Below are positions 16,301 to 25,409 of a stretch of DNA of 64,000 bases, one piece after another (the first letter of the stretch is position 1; every line of letters begins with the position of its first letter). The translations under genes were made by a program, and so were the position numbers. The notes under the pieces are model-generated. The model had not been told where the DNA came from and did not search any database. It saw only the letters and a list, made by a program, of their open reading frames with translations. Source of the DNA: Burkholderia sp. Bp9142 (lineage in GTDB: Bacteria > Pseudomonadota > Gammaproteobacteria > Burkholderiales > Burkholderiaceae); contig NZ_QTPP01000011.1 in assembly GCF_003853415.1 (NCBI RefSeq), positions 1 to 64,000 on the forward strand, written 5' to 3'.

Positions 16301-17301
16301 TCGGCATCGTCGGAGCGCGCCTGCACGGCGCGCGCGAGCAGCGGATCGGCGCCGGCCAGGTCGCCGCGCGCGAGCGCCTGCAGGCCGCGCTGCTGCGCGA
16401 TGTAGTCGGGATCGCGTTCGAGCCGGCGCTGCGCGTCGCGCTGCCGGTCGAGTGCGGCGGCGCGATCGCGAAATTCGGTGTCGTCCGGCACACGCGCCAG
16501 ATACGCCTGCAACGCATCGAGATACGCGGGATCGTTACCGGCGGACTGCAGCACGCGCCGCCACACGGCCATCGCTTCCGTATGGTCGGTGTCGGCCCGC
16601 TTCGCGAGCGACCAGGCGATCCGGTTCGCTTCCGCGCGCGTGTCGTCGCGCTGGTTCAGGAGCCGCGCGAGCGCCAGCGCCGCGCTCGCGTCCTGCGGGT
16701 CGGCCGCGACCGCGCGGCGCAACGCGGCGATCGCCGGTTCGCGGCCGCGCGGCGCGTTCGAGACGATCTGGTAGTACTCGGCGCCGAGCGCGCCGGACGG
16801 CGCGCCGTTCGGAAACAGCGCGACGATGCGCCGCGCCGCTTCGTCGGCGCGGCCGCTGCGCGCGAGCAGGCGGATCTGCGCCATCTCGCCGCGCCCGCTC
16901 GTCGCGACGCGGTATTCGTCGGCCGCGCGACGCGTGTCCGGTGCCGCGGGCGCACGGGCCTGCAGGCGTGCCAGCGCGGCCTGCGCGCCTTGCGCGTCGC
17001 CGAGCCGCAGCAGCACGCGCATCTGTTCCGCCAGCAGCTCGGGATCGTCCGGCGCGATCAGCAGCCCCTTGCGCAGCGCGTCGCGCGCGAGGTCGTCGCG
17101 ATGCTTGGCGCCCCACATGCGGGCGGTCGCGAGCTGGCGCTGCGCGTCGGACGGATCGGCCGTGGCCGGCGCCGATGCGGACTTCGGCGCGACGGTTTTC
17201 GGCGGCGTGGCGGCGGCGACGGCGGCCGCGGCCGGCGCCGCCGCACAGACCGACGACGCGAGCCACGCGAACCCCGCGACGCGCGGTACGGTGAGCTTCA
17301 T
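13381..17301 (-). CDS. bcsC: BcsC, cellulose export TPR/outer-membrane protein
   Basis: 1306 aa from the ATG at 17301, which overlaps the bcsZ stop (ATGA); the frame extends upstream without support. An Ala-rich signal peptide is followed by about 850 residues of TPR repeats (periplasm) and a C-terminal beta-barrel of about 350 residues ending YLRYAFDAR...LYSDY. BcsC guides the glucan chain across the periplasm and outer membrane. The stop TAG is embedded in the border of the nested inverted-repeat element. Confidence 0.94.
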   Translation of the reverse strand: MKLTVPRVAGFAWLASSVCAAAPAAAAVAAATPPKTVAPKSASAPATADPSDAQRQLATARMWGAKHRDDLARDALRKGLLIAPDDPELLAEQMRVLLRLGDAQGAQAALARLQARAPAAPDTRRAADEYRVATSGRGEMAQIRLLARSGRADEAARRIVALFPNGAPSGALGAEYYQIVSNAPRGREPAIAALRRAVAADPQDASAALALARLLNQRDDTRAEANRIAWSLAKRADTDHTEAMAVWRRVLQSAGNDPAYLDALQAYLARVPDDTEFRDRAAALDRQRDAQRRLERDPDYIAQQRGLQALARGDLAGADPLLARAVQARSDDADAVGGLGLLRLREGRHDEARALFTRAAALSADQRGKWQGLARTAQFWGRLAQGRAAASAGRPQDAERAARAALAMQPGSLDAKLQLADALLAQRDWARAEPVLRELLAARSPNVSAVRDTATLYENTGRADRIGPLLDALQGRVTGRDDRRALDGLRADLLANQARALADKGERGPAAQRYEAAVRAAPDAPWTRFALARLYRDMGLPQLGRTVMDDGLAQSDTPEMRYASALYRNSLDDVAGAQAALAGVDDAHRSDGMRALARKLDAEGALADARTALGRGDRTAFAASLAHAQASAPDDPDMLAAIGAQWIDAGQPERGLAPLRDWIAAHPHDADTDVRLRYGDLLGSAGRDDALAAWLDTLRREPALTAAQTARIEDQSLRLVLRQTDDAIAQQDYARARTLLDRASPAGRADKRHALELADLERAQGHYDAARDALAPVVARTPEDADTQLALARIDQDSGHRAAALARVQAVLARTPDDDVDTRLSAVRRLNALRRPDEAALLTDRLQAAYPARADVTVAAGRVAEAQGRYDDAASLYRLSLSQERTSGVSPGRDGRTPAQAAFADLEQRRDPEIEIGWLPAYKSGDEGISAYRAQQVPIYMQMPVRYDGHAFLQLDTVHLDAGTLDTSDPNAYSLKTFGTYGALNALAALPVQSPLNQQAAALIAHPQGDLHQPMTGVALGAGYRTDAWRVDLGTSPLGFPVHYLVGGVRYRFDAGPASFTVNASRRPETSSVLSYAGMRDPWTGAVWGGVRRDGVNLRAAVDVGRVNLFAELGAGVLSGRNVERNAEVTLRSGFTVPVYERATMRVSTGLVGNAWHYAQNLRYYTYGQGGYYSPQRYLSLGVPIEWAGRRDALSWDLTVTAGISNSHEKDSLFYPTFADQRAAQEAAGLVYAGSSTRGVSFSYGVNGIAEYRVNPHLSVGAQLHVDRSHDYAPSSALVYLRYAFDARAERSWLVTPTPVRLYSDY

Positions 17302-18518
17302 CGGACCGCGCATGGACGGCCCTCCCAGCGCGCATCGAGCGCCCCGTCCGCGCCGAACCGGTAGCGGCCGTCGCGCCAGCCGAGGCCGAACAGCGTCAGC
17401 ACGCTCGTGTAGTAGCCGGGCGCCGACTGGCGCGCGAGCGTATCGACGCGGGCCGCCTGCGCATCGGCGAGCGCATGCTGGCCGCGCGCGTCGAGGAACG
17501 GCACGGCCGCCGCGGAGAAGCCGCCGTTGCCGTCGTTCGGCCCCGCGACGCCGGTCGTCGTGTCGACCTTCTCCGGCGGTGCGCCATGCGCGGCGATGTA
17601 GTCGGCAAATGGCGCAAACCGTGCAAGCAGCGGCGCGGCAAGCGGATCGGCGCGATCGAGCATGCCGGCCCACAAGTACACGCGGATCGCGTTGTACGCG
17701 CTTTCCGCACGGGTCTGCGGATCGGGCCCGAAGCCGGCGCCCGCGCGATACAACGCCCAGTCCGGCGCAAAGCCCTTCGGCGCGGTGTCGAGCAGCACGC
17801 GGCCGGTGCCGGCCGCGAGCGCGGCCCAGCGGCGCTCGTCGGGCAGGCGCGTGGCGAGCCCGCGGATCACCTGCGGCGGCGAATAGCTGGGGTTCACGCG
17901 CCATTGACCATCGGCCAGCTTGAACCCGGTCGGCCCGGGCAGCAGCGTGAGGCCGAGGCCCGGCACGCTGGCCGTCTCGTCGTCGAGCACGCGCTTCGCG
18001 AGCAGCGCGCCGCGCGCGGTATAGCTGCGCTCGCGCCACAGCCGTCCGGCTTCGACGAGCGTGTAGGCGATCCACAGGTCGGCATCCGACGCCGCGTTCG
18101 CGTCGAGCACGCGCCATGCGCCGTCCGGCGCGCGGCCCCACAGCCACGCCGGCAGACGAGCGCTCAGGTCGCCCTGCGCGAGGTTGTTCTCGGTCCATGC
18201 GAGGATCGTGTCGAACGTACGCCGGTCGTTCGCGACGAGCGCGAAGAACAGTCCATACGCCTGCCCCTCCGATACCGTGCGCGAATCGGCCGAGCCGACG
18301 TCGATCACCCGGCCGTCGGCCGACACGAAATCGCGCTTGAACGCGTCCCAGCGCGGCCACGCCGCGCCGCACTGCAGGTCGGTCGCGCCGCTTTGCGCGG
18401 CCTGCGCGCGCCCGGCGGTCCCGGCCGCCGCGCACGCTGCCGCGACGGCCAGCACGAGCGTCGTGCCGGCGCGACGCGCCGGCCGCGTTGCCCGTCGCCT
18501 TGCGAATGCCCACGCCAT
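17298..18518 (-). CDS. bcsZ: BcsZ, periplasmic endo-beta-1,4-glucanase (GH8)
   Basis: 406 aa. A long basic N-terminus precedes a hydrophobic signal segment (about residues 18-40). The glycoside hydrolase family 8 signature is clear: SEGQAYGLFFAL, with the acid residue Glu84, and DANAASDADLWIAYTL near 139-153. BcsZ trims cellulose chains during secretion. It starts 3 bp after bcsB and overlaps bcsC by 4 bp. Confidence 0.93.
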   Translation of the reverse strand: MAWAFARRRATRPARRAGTTLVLAVAAACAAAGTAGRAQAAQSGATDLQCGAAWPRWDAFKRDFVSADGRVIDVGSADSRTVSEGQAYGLFFALVANDRRTFDTILAWTENNLAQGDLSARLPAWLWGRAPDGAWRVLDANAASDADLWIAYTLVEAGRLWRERSYTARGALLAKRVLDDETASVPGLGLTLLPGPTGFKLADGQWRVNPSYSPPQVIRGLATRLPDERRWAALAAGTGRVLLDTAPKGFAPDWALYRAGAGFGPDPQTRAESAYNAIRVYLWAGMLDRADPLAAPLLARFAPFADYIAAHGAPPEKVDTTTGVAGPNDGNGGFSAAAVPFLDARGQHALADAQAARVDTLARQSAPGYYTSVLTLFGLGWRDGRYRFGADGALDARWEGRPCAVR

Positions 18519-18521
18519 CCG

Positions 18522-20840
18522 TTACATCCCCCGTCGGCGCGCGGCGATCCTCTGCAGCACGCTGAACACGCCGAGCGCGAGCAACAGCCCCGCGACGACG
18601 CCAACCACGCCGAGCACGACCGGGTGCCGCGCCGCATGCGTCCAGACGCGCGCATACCACGGCACGAAGCCGACCACGTACGGCTCGCCGACACGCAGGC
18701 TGTCGACCTGCCCCGGCCGCACCAGCGCGAGGTCGCCCTGCAACTGCGACACGAGGCCCGGCTTCTCGAATACGTCGAGCAGGTCGGCCAGGCGCGTCTG
18801 GTCGGTCGCCGTCAGCGCAACGACGCTGCGGCCGTGGCTGCCCGGCAGCTCGAACCCGGCGAGCGCGGCGAGCGCGCCCGTCTGTTCGACATGCGCGCCG
18901 CCGTCGGCCATGCCGACGCCGTTGCGCCAGCGCTCCTTCACCGAGAATGCGACACGCGTCGCGCCCGTGCCGGGCTGCTGGTCGATCGACAGCGGCAGCG
19001 CCGCGCGCCAGCGCGACAGCAACGGCGACGCGGGCGAGCCGTCGATCACGAGCAGGTCCTTGCGGCCCGCCAGCGCGGCAACGTCGCCGGGCCGCGCGAC
19101 CTGCACGCGCAGCGCGGGGAAGCCGGTCCACTGACCCATGTGGCCGAGCATCGTCAGGTAGGCTTCGAGCTCGTGCGGCGACGGCCGGTCGGGAATCACG
19201 ACGGCCGTCTGCGACAGGTCGGCGAAACGCGTGAACGGGAAGCCGCTGTTCGCGAAGAACGCCAGATTCGGCAATTGCGCGTAGTGGACGAAGTGCGAGA
19301 AGTCGATCGTCGAATCGGGATCGATCGCCGCGCGCTGCGGCTCGGTCGCGGTGCTTGCGCAGAGCCCCGTCTTCTGCGAATCGAGCGTGAAGCGGAACTG
19401 CAGCTGGTTGCCGCTGCCGACGCGGAATGCCGGGATGTCGACATCGCTCGTCACGCGCCCTTCCGGCACCGACAGCAGCGGCAGCTGCATGCGCCCGCGC
19501 GCGTCTTCCGCATGGGCCGGCCCGAGCCGGTACGACTTCACGAGCTGCTCGTTGATCTCGACGGCGAGCGTCGAGTTGTCCTGCACGGTCGGCGCCGTAT
19601 AGCGATAGCGCAGCGTGATCGGCACGCCCGAGCCGTTCCACGAATGGAGATCGGCCGGCACGCGCAGGTTCAGCCGGATCGCGTCGGGCGACGTGCCGCG
19701 CACTTCGAGTTCGCGCGGATCCGGCACCAGCTCGCGGAACGCGATCGGCCGGTTCACCGGCAGCCAGCGCGGTGCGTCGTACGGCTGGCGCGGCGCGCCG
19801 AGATCGACGTGCGCGACCGTCGCCGCCGGGCCCGACAGCGCCGCGCGGCCGAGCACGAGCGTGGCGACCGCGTCGTCGACCTCGGCCGCCGTGCGGCCCG
19901 TCGCGACCAGCAGCTTGCGGCCCGGCGCGGCCGGGTTGTCGGCGACGGCGAGCAGCGGGCCGTTGATCGACGGCAGCGCGAGGCCGGCCGGCAGCGTCGC
20001 AGCCGTGCCGACCACCACCGCCTGGTCGTCGGCCGGCAGCGCCGCTGCGACCGGGAAGCGTGCCTGCCGGTAATCGGCCTGCGCGCCGAACCACGACGCG
20101 AGCACACCGGCGCTGCGCAGCGTCGCCGAGTCGGGCGACGCCGGCAGCACGAACGGCAGCCGCAGCAGTCCGTTGTCACGCCGGTCGAAGAACGGCGCGG
20201 GCAGCAGTGCGAGATCGTTCGGCAGGCGCACCGGCGACTCGTCGAGAATCAGCTCGCTGGTCGGGCTCACGTCGGCCCACAGTGCCGAGTTCGACGGATC
20301 CTCGCAGTGATCGAGCGTGTAGTGCGCGATCAGGCGCAGCCCGATCTGGTTGAAGTCGGAGAAATAGCGCGGATCGATCGGGATGTCCTGCGTGACCGTG
20401 CGGCCCGCGCGCGCCGCGTCGAACGGGACGGTCGCGACCACCTCGCCGTTCATCGACACTTTCAGGTGCGACATCGGGAACACCAGCGACGGCGAGTACG
20501 CATAGGTCAGGCGCAGCCGTGCGCCGGTGACCACCCGGTCGAGCCGTACGCCCGCGCTGATCGTGCGCGCATCGTCGGCGCCGCGCAGGCGCACCGGATC
20601 GAATGCGCCAAGCGACGCGAACGGCAGGTGCACGGTCGTCGCCGGCAGGCCGGCGGCGCTCGGCGCGGCCGCGAGCGGCGGCACGGCCGCGCCGCTGGCG
20701 AGCGCCGGCCCGGGCGGACTGCCCGCGGACGCCGAAGCGGCCGCGGGCACCGCCGGCATCGGTGCGGCCGACAGCGCGGCCGCATGAAACGCGCCAAACG
20801 TGGCGACCGACAGGACGAACAACGACATCGCCGCCTTCAT
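18522..20840 (-). CDS. bcsB: BcsB, periplasmic cellulose synthase subunit
   Basis: 772 aa, with signal sequence, an Ala/Pro-rich linker (about 25-70), two carbohydrate-binding/flavodoxin-like modules and a single C-terminal membrane anchor (HPVVLGVVGVVAGLLLALGVF, about 735-760). BcsB forms the periplasmic collar over BcsA and receives the nascent glucan. It is the first gene of the operon; in E. coli bcsA comes before bcsB. The promoter should lie in 20841-21290. Confidence 0.93.
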   Translation of the reverse strand: MKAAMSLFVLSVATFGAFHAAALSAAPMPAVPAAASASAGSPPGPALASGAAVPPLAAAPSAAGLPATTVHLPFASLGAFDPVRLRGADDARTISAGVRLDRVVTGARLRLTYAYSPSLVFPMSHLKVSMNGEVVATVPFDAARAGRTVTQDIPIDPRYFSDFNQIGLRLIAHYTLDHCEDPSNSALWADVSPTSELILDESPVRLPNDLALLPAPFFDRRDNGLLRLPFVLPASPDSATLRSAGVLASWFGAQADYRQARFPVAAALPADDQAVVVGTAATLPAGLALPSINGPLLAVADNPAAPGRKLLVATGRTAAEVDDAVATLVLGRAALSGPAATVAHVDLGAPRQPYDAPRWLPVNRPIAFRELVPDPRELEVRGTSPDAIRLNLRVPADLHSWNGSGVPITLRYRYTAPTVQDNSTLAVEINEQLVKSYRLGPAHAEDARGRMQLPLLSVPEGRVTSDVDIPAFRVGSGNQLQFRFTLDSQKTGLCASTATEPQRAAIDPDSTIDFSHFVHYAQLPNLAFFANSGFPFTRFADLSQTAVVIPDRPSPHELEAYLTMLGHMGQWTGFPALRVQVARPGDVAALAGRKDLLVIDGSPASPLLSRWRAALPLSIDQQPGTGATRVAFSVKERWRNGVGMADGGAHVEQTGALAALAGFELPGSHGRSVVALTATDQTRLADLLDVFEKPGLVSQLQGDLALVRPGQVDSLRVGEPYVVGFVPWYARVWTHAARHPVVLGVVGVVAGLLLALGVFSVLQRIAARRRGM

Positions 20841-21302
20841 GCGCGGCCCCGCATCGTCGCGATCATCCGGTCATCAAGCGCGTCGCGATCGGCGCGCGCA
20901 AAGCAGCTATGCCCGTGAGTGCACATCCCCACTGCTTCCCCTCATGTCTGGCCTGAATGCATTTATGGAAACGACGCGCCGGACTCCTCCGCTGCCGGTT
21001 CGTCGTACTGCGCGCGCCTGGCACCGGCGCACGCCCATTCGTCACACTATCTCAAAATTAGGGCAGAACTTACCCTGATTCGTGATGACGAAGGGAAAAA
21101 AACTCAATTCGGTCGGAAATGCTGCGCGCCGCGATTGAATGGCAAGAATTACGCCGTTGCTGGCGGTCGGGCCGCCCGGCATACTGCCGGCTGGCCGGAC
21201 GGCGACCACGACCCGTTGCGACCCGTTGCGAGCCGCCGGAACGCGCTGCCGCGTGAGCGGCGCGTATGCTACCGCAAGCCCGCGTCGCGCGCTGCGTTTT
21301 CT
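20841..21302. promoter_or_regulatory. upstream region of the bcs operon
   Basis: About 460 bp without a supported gene. An AT-richer patch at about 21043-21125 holds the half-palindrome AGGG-N9-CCCT (21061-21077) and an A7 run. In B. cenocepacia a c-di-GMP-responsive CRP/FNR-type regulator is known to act upstream of bcsB. I cannot place its site here with confidence. Confidence 0.45.
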
Positions 21303-21677
21303 CGATGGAAAACTGACCTGGATCAAATCGTCGACACCGCCACCCCGTCCTCCGACACGCTGCTGCGCATCATCGCCGCGCGCATGCTCGGCACCGTGCG
21401 GCGCTCGGATACGGTTGCGCGGGTCGGCGGCGACGAGTTCGCGGTGATCCTGCCCAACGTCGGCAACCGCGACGATGTCGACGCGCAGCGCGCCCGGCTC
21501 GCCCGGCAGGTCGGCGAACCGTTCGAGTTCGAGGGGCATCCGCTGCGGCTCGGCGTCAGTGTCGGCGTCGCGATGCTGCCCGACGACGGCACCGACATGA
21601 ACGCGCTGATCGAGCACGCGGACCAGGCGATGTACGAAGTGAAGCGCACGCGGACGCAGCGGGTGGCGCACGCGTGA
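21303..21677 (+). pseudogene. diguanylate cyclase remnant (GGDEF domain, 5'-truncated)
   Basis: The frame encodes the C-terminal half of a GGDEF domain: LLRIIAARMLGTVRRSD, RVGGDEFAVILPNV and SVGVAMLPDDGTDMNALIEHAD are all recognisable. Upstream, DLDQIVDTATPSSD stands where a normal enzyme has DLDxFKxxND and the GH turn, so a piece of about 8-10 residues carrying metal- and substrate-binding residues is gone. No sensor domain precedes it. The protein should be inactive. It sits just upstream of the c-di-GMP-controlled bcs operon, which may once have been its partner. Confidence 0.75.
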
Positions 21678-21723
21678 TGCACGACGCGTGCCGTGTCCCG
21701 CCGCCCGGGCCGCGACCGCGCGG

Positions 21724-22176
21724 CTAACCGACCCGCGGCAGCGCGATCGCCAGCCCGACCACGCTCCACTGCACGATCGCAACCAGCACGCCGGCACGGC
21801 ACAGCCCGACCGCGCCGCGCACCCGCGCGTCGAGCGTGCGTCCGGCCTTCCCTTCATCGATCCAGCCGAGATCGGCGAGCGCCCGATCGAGCGCGGCGAG
21901 CCCGTCGTCGACCGACGCGTCGTCCGACACCGCCCGCGCCAGCGCGGCAAACAGCCGCCGGTCGATCTCGATGCGCACCGCGTACCACAGCGCGGCAATC
22001 CCCGACACGGTGCTGACCAGGGCCAGCAGCACGCGCGCGATCGTCGCCGGCGTCCAGCCCGACGCGATCCACCAGCCGGCACCGGCCGCGGCCAGCGCGG
22101 CCGCGATCGCCCACGCGCCCGCGTCGAGCGCACCGCGCGCGGCGGCGATCCGGAACGGGGCGGACGGGTCGCGCAT
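21724..22176 (-). CDS. small membrane protein of the ynb-like cluster
   Basis: 150 aa with three predicted membrane helices (about 19-38, 46-66 and 127-147). A soluble middle segment (DDGLAALDRALADLGWIDEGKAGRTLDARVRGAVG) is typical of an uncharacterised Burkholderia-type family. Its ATG overlaps the stop of the upstream phosphatase gene (TGATG, 1-bp overlap), so it is translationally coupled. Function unknown; likely part of the same phospholipid-related pathway. Confidence 0.75.
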   Translation of the reverse strand: MRDPSAPFRIAAARGALDAGAWAIAAALAAAGAGWWIASGWTPATIARVLLALVSTVSGIAALWYAVRIEIDRRLFAALARAVSDDASVDDGLAALDRALADLGWIDEGKAGRTLDARVRGAVGLCRAGVLVAIVQWSVVGLAIALPRVG

Positions 22177-23576
22177 CACGCCCCTCCCGTCACGCGGCGC
22201 CGGTCGATCCAGTCCTGCAGCACGGCCACGGCGTCGTTCGACCAGACCGCGCGCGGCCGCACCGCCCATACCGCCGCGAGCGCGTCGCGCGCGTCGCCGA
22301 GCCCGCGCCGCGCGGCAAGCCAGGCGGCCGCGCACAACACGCTGCGCCCGTAGCCGAGCGCGCAGCAGACCAGCACGTCGCGCCCTTCGGCATGCAGGCG
22401 TTCGAGTGCCGCGACGGCCGCCGCGAGCTGCGCGGAGGTTGGCGCGACGAGGTCGAGCTGCGGCACCGCCGCATACGCGAACGACGCGTCGGCCGCGGCC
22501 CAGCGCGGCATCTCGGCCGTCAGGTCGACGAGCGCGGTGAAACCGTGGCGCCGCATGTCGCGCGTGGTCGGCGCACGGCCGATCGACACGCGTTCGTCGA
22601 TCCGCACCGGCGCCGGCTGCCGGAACGTCCACAGCCGCGAATTGACGAACGCGCCGGCGATCGTCGGTGCGAGCAGCCAGCGGATGAACACGGGGATGCG
22701 GCCCGCGTCGTCCTTCTGGAACGCACCGGGCGCCCCGCGCCGGTAGATCCACGCGACGCACGCGAGCGCCAGCGCGCCCCACCCGGCCGCCAGCGCCCAG
22801 CCCGGCGCACGCGACACGCAGTAAAGCGCCGCGAGCGCGACCAGCGCCGCGCCGAGCGCGTAGCGGCGCGCCAGCGCGCGGCCGGCGGCGGACGGCGAGC
22901 CCGCGGCACCCGGCAGCCGCCCCGCCGCGTCGCGCAACGGAAACAGGAACAGCGCCAGACAGCCGACGGCCGCGCCGGTCGGCACGTCGATCGCGTGATG
23001 CTGGTAGGTCGTCAGGACCGACACGCCGATCGCCGCGAACCACGGATGCAGCACGATGCGCGCGGCCGTGCCGCGCAGATGCTTTGCATAGACGGCCCAC
23101 AGCACGACGAGCAGGCCGATGTGCAGCGACGGCGCCTGGTTGAACGGCTTGTCGAACCCCATCAGCAGCGTGAACAGCGCGCCGGCCGCGCCGAGCGCAT
23201 CGGGGCGCTCGAAGCCGAAGCGCAGCGGCCACGCGATGAAGCACGCGACCGACACCAGCTGCACCGTCAACAGCCGCTTCACGTGATCGAGCAGATCGTC
23301 GCGGCGGGTCCAGAAGAAGAACGACAGCGCGTACAGCAGGTCGATCGACCAGTACGGCACGATGCTCCACGGCACGAACGGAATCGCGTGCTCCCAGCCG
23401 AACGCGAAGGTCGGCACCACCGCACGGCGCGCGGCGAGCCAGTTCGCGAAGCCGTAGGTGGAAAAGAACACGGCGCCCATCGCCGCGAGCCAGCCGACGC
23501 GCAGCGCGAACGACGCGTCGCGCGCGCCGGCCGCCGGCTCGGCGAGACCGTCCGCGCCGCCGCCGAGCGCGCTCAT
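22176..23576 (-). CDS. ynbD: PAP2-like membrane phosphatase fused to dual-specificity phosphatase (YnbD-like)
   Basis: 466 aa from the ATG at 23576 (ATGA overlap with the upstream gene). The N-terminal 300 residues are a membrane PAP2-type phosphatase with PSLH and HHAIDVPTGA motifs. After more membrane helices comes a tyrosine/dual-specificity phosphatase domain with the CALGYGRS (Cx5R) active-site loop near residue 400. This two-domain layout matches E. coli YnbD. It probably dephosphorylates a lipid phosphate made by the neighbouring enzymes. Confidence 0.85.
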   Translation of the reverse strand: MSALGGGADGLAEPAAGARDASFALRVGWLAAMGAVFFSTYGFANWLAARRAVVPTFAFGWEHAIPFVPWSIVPYWSIDLLYALSFFFWTRRDDLLDHVKRLLTVQLVSVACFIAWPLRFGFERPDALGAAGALFTLLMGFDKPFNQAPSLHIGLLVVLWAVYAKHLRGTAARIVLHPWFAAIGVSVLTTYQHHAIDVPTGAAVGCLALFLFPLRDAAGRLPGAAGSPSAAGRALARRYALGAALVALAALYCVSRAPGWALAAGWGALALACVAWIYRRGAPGAFQKDDAGRIPVFIRWLLAPTIAGAFVNSRLWTFRQPAPVRIDERVSIGRAPTTRDMRRHGFTALVDLTAEMPRWAAADASFAYAAVPQLDLVAPTSAQLAAAVAALERLHAEGRDVLVCCALGYGRSVLCAAAWLAARRGLGDARDALAAVWAVRPRAVWSNDAVAVLQDWIDRRRVTGGA

Positions 23577-25342
23577 GACGCGTCGACCCGCTGCGCGAGA
23601 CTGACCGTGAAGATGCCCATCTCGTCGATGCGCTGGTCGAGCTTGCGGAAACCGGCGCGCGCGACGAGTTCGTCCATCTCGGCCTGCGAGCGGCGGCGCA
23701 TCACCCAGGTCGCGTCGCCACGGTGATTGTTCAGCGCACGCGCGATGAATTCGAGCTGCGGATGCCACGGCTGCCCCGTATAGACGAGATAGCCGCCGGG
23801 CGGCACCGCCTGCGCGAGCCCGCGCAGCGAGCGCTCGATCAACGCGTTCTCGCCGAACAGTTCATACAGCCCCGACACGATCGCGAGCGTCGGGCGCGGC
23901 TCGAGCGTCGCGAGCGACGCCTCGTCGAACGCGTCGCCGCGCTCGAAGCGCGCGATCGGCTCGAGGCCGCGCTGCGCGATCAGCACGCGCCCGGCCTCGA
24001 CGTTCGGCGGGCTGTAGTCGCGCAGCGTGATGTCGTCGGGCGCCGCGCCGTCGCGTTCGGCGGCCGTCGCGATCGCGTCGAGCACGTAGCGTCCGTGCCC
24101 GGCCGCGATGTCGACGATCCGAACCGGTTCGCCGCGGCCGCGCAGCCGGCCGATCGCCGCGCCGATCAGCTCCTGCAGATGCACCTTGCGCTGACGGATG
24201 CCGACCCAGCCCGGCGAATCCAGATAGGTGCGGTCGATCAGCGCGCCGACGCCGAGCCGGCCCTGTGCGCGGTTGCGGTACACGTAGTCGAGCGTCGAAC
24301 CCGAATCGAAGCCGAGCCGCAGCCCGAGCGCGATGCCGTCCGACAGCGCGCCGCCGGCCTTCAGGCCCGCCCGCGTGATCGCCCAGTACGCACGCGCGAA
24401 CGGGTTCGCGGGCGGCCGGCCGAGCGCCGCGTATTCGTCGTGGAACGCGCCGCGCCGGTCGGCGTCGGCGAGCGACACGCGCGGGCTCGGCATATCGAAC
24501 TCGCGCAGCACGAACGTGCGCAGCGGCGCGAGCGCCTGCGCGCGGTCGCGCTCGCCGAGCGTGTCGTGATAGAAGCCGGGCAGCACGATGCGCTCCTTGC
24601 GCGCGGCGCCGAGCCGCTCGAAGAAGCGGTCCTGCGGGCCGCGATGCACGACCCAGTCGGCGCCCGAAATCAACAGCTGCGTCGGCACCGTGATCGCGGC
24701 CGCATCGGCGACGATCCGCTTCGCGGTGTCGTGCAGGTCGAGCAGCATGTTGACGGCGATCGGCCGCGTGATCAGCGGATCGGCCGCATAGCTCGCGATC
24801 CGTTCGGGGTCGTGGGTGAGGAATTTCGGTTTCACGTAGCTGTTCACGTAGAACAGTCCGCGCAGCTTGTGCATCAACCGCAGCCCCGGCCGCGCGAACG
24901 GCACGTAGAGCTTGATGTGGAACGCGGGCGACGCGACCACGAGGCAGCGGATCGGCGGGGCGTAATCGTGAACCCAGGTAGCCGCGAGCACCGCGCCGAC
25001 GCTCTGCCCGACCACGGCCATGTCCTCGATCGCGATGCCGTGCGTGTCGCGGATATGCTCGACGAAGGTCTGCAGGTCGCGCACCGACGCGGCCGCGCTC
25101 GGGCTGTAGCCGCGCGCGCCGGGCGAGCGGCCGTGGCCGCGCGCATCCCACGCGAAGAACGCGAAGTCCGGCAGGCCGAGCTCGTCGACGAGGTGCGCGA
25201 CGCGCGCCGAATGTTCGTGGCCGCGATGCAGCAGCACGATCGCGCCGCGGCAGCGCGGGCCCGTCGCGGGCCAGTGACGATAGAACAGCGTTTCGCCGTC
25301 GTGCGTGATGAAGTCGGCCTCGCGGGCCGTGCGTGCGTTCAT
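23573..25342 (-). CDS. ynbC: alpha/beta hydrolase - SAM methyltransferase fusion (YnbC-like)
   Basis: 589 aa from the ATG at 25342 (GAGAGA upstream). Residues 1-290 are a monoacylglycerol-lipase-like alpha/beta hydrolase: the GQSVG nucleophile elbow has Ser114, and the oxyanion-side loop is LLHRGHEHSARV. The C-terminal half is a class I methyltransferase with motif I VDIAAGHGRY. The fusion matches E. coli YnbC. Substrates are unknown; lipid-linked activity is inferred from the cluster. It follows the CDP-alcohol transferase gene and overlaps the phosphatase gene by 4 bp. Confidence 0.85.
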   Translation of the reverse strand: MNARTAREADFITHDGETLFYRHWPATGPRCRGAIVLLHRGHEHSARVAHLVDELGLPDFAFFAWDARGHGRSPGARGYSPSAAASVRDLQTFVEHIRDTHGIAIEDMAVVGQSVGAVLAATWVHDYAPPIRCLVVASPAFHIKLYVPFARPGLRLMHKLRGLFYVNSYVKPKFLTHDPERIASYAADPLITRPIAVNMLLDLHDTAKRIVADAAAITVPTQLLISGADWVVHRGPQDRFFERLGAARKERIVLPGFYHDTLGERDRAQALAPLRTFVLREFDMPSPRVSLADADRRGAFHDEYAALGRPPANPFARAYWAITRAGLKAGGALSDGIALGLRLGFDSGSTLDYVYRNRAQGRLGVGALIDRTYLDSPGWVGIRQRKVHLQELIGAAIGRLRGRGEPVRIVDIAAGHGRYVLDAIATAAERDGAAPDDITLRDYSPPNVEAGRVLIAQRGLEPIARFERGDAFDEASLATLEPRPTLAIVSGLYELFGENALIERSLRGLAQAVPPGGYLVYTGQPWHPQLEFIARALNNHRGDATWVMRRRSQAEMDELVARAGFRKLDQRIDEMGIFTVSLAQRVDAS

Positions 25343-25409
25343 GCGTTTCTCTCGTCTCGTTATTCGAATCATGCGGCGCCGCCCTCCGGCACCGGTCCAT
25401 CCAGGGCCG

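Noticed and set aside
13381..20094. A single 2237-codon frame joining bcsC with an upstream frame inside bcsZ and bcsB.
   Set aside because: The upstream part is out of frame with bcsZ and bcsB, which are complete. The ATG at 17301 with the ATGA overlap is the sensible bcsC start.
20919..21302. The long frame upstream of the GGDEF remnant as the true N-terminus of that protein.
   Set aside because: It reads MHIPTASPHVWPECIYGND and similar Arg/Pro-rich sequence without any sensor, membrane or linker pattern.
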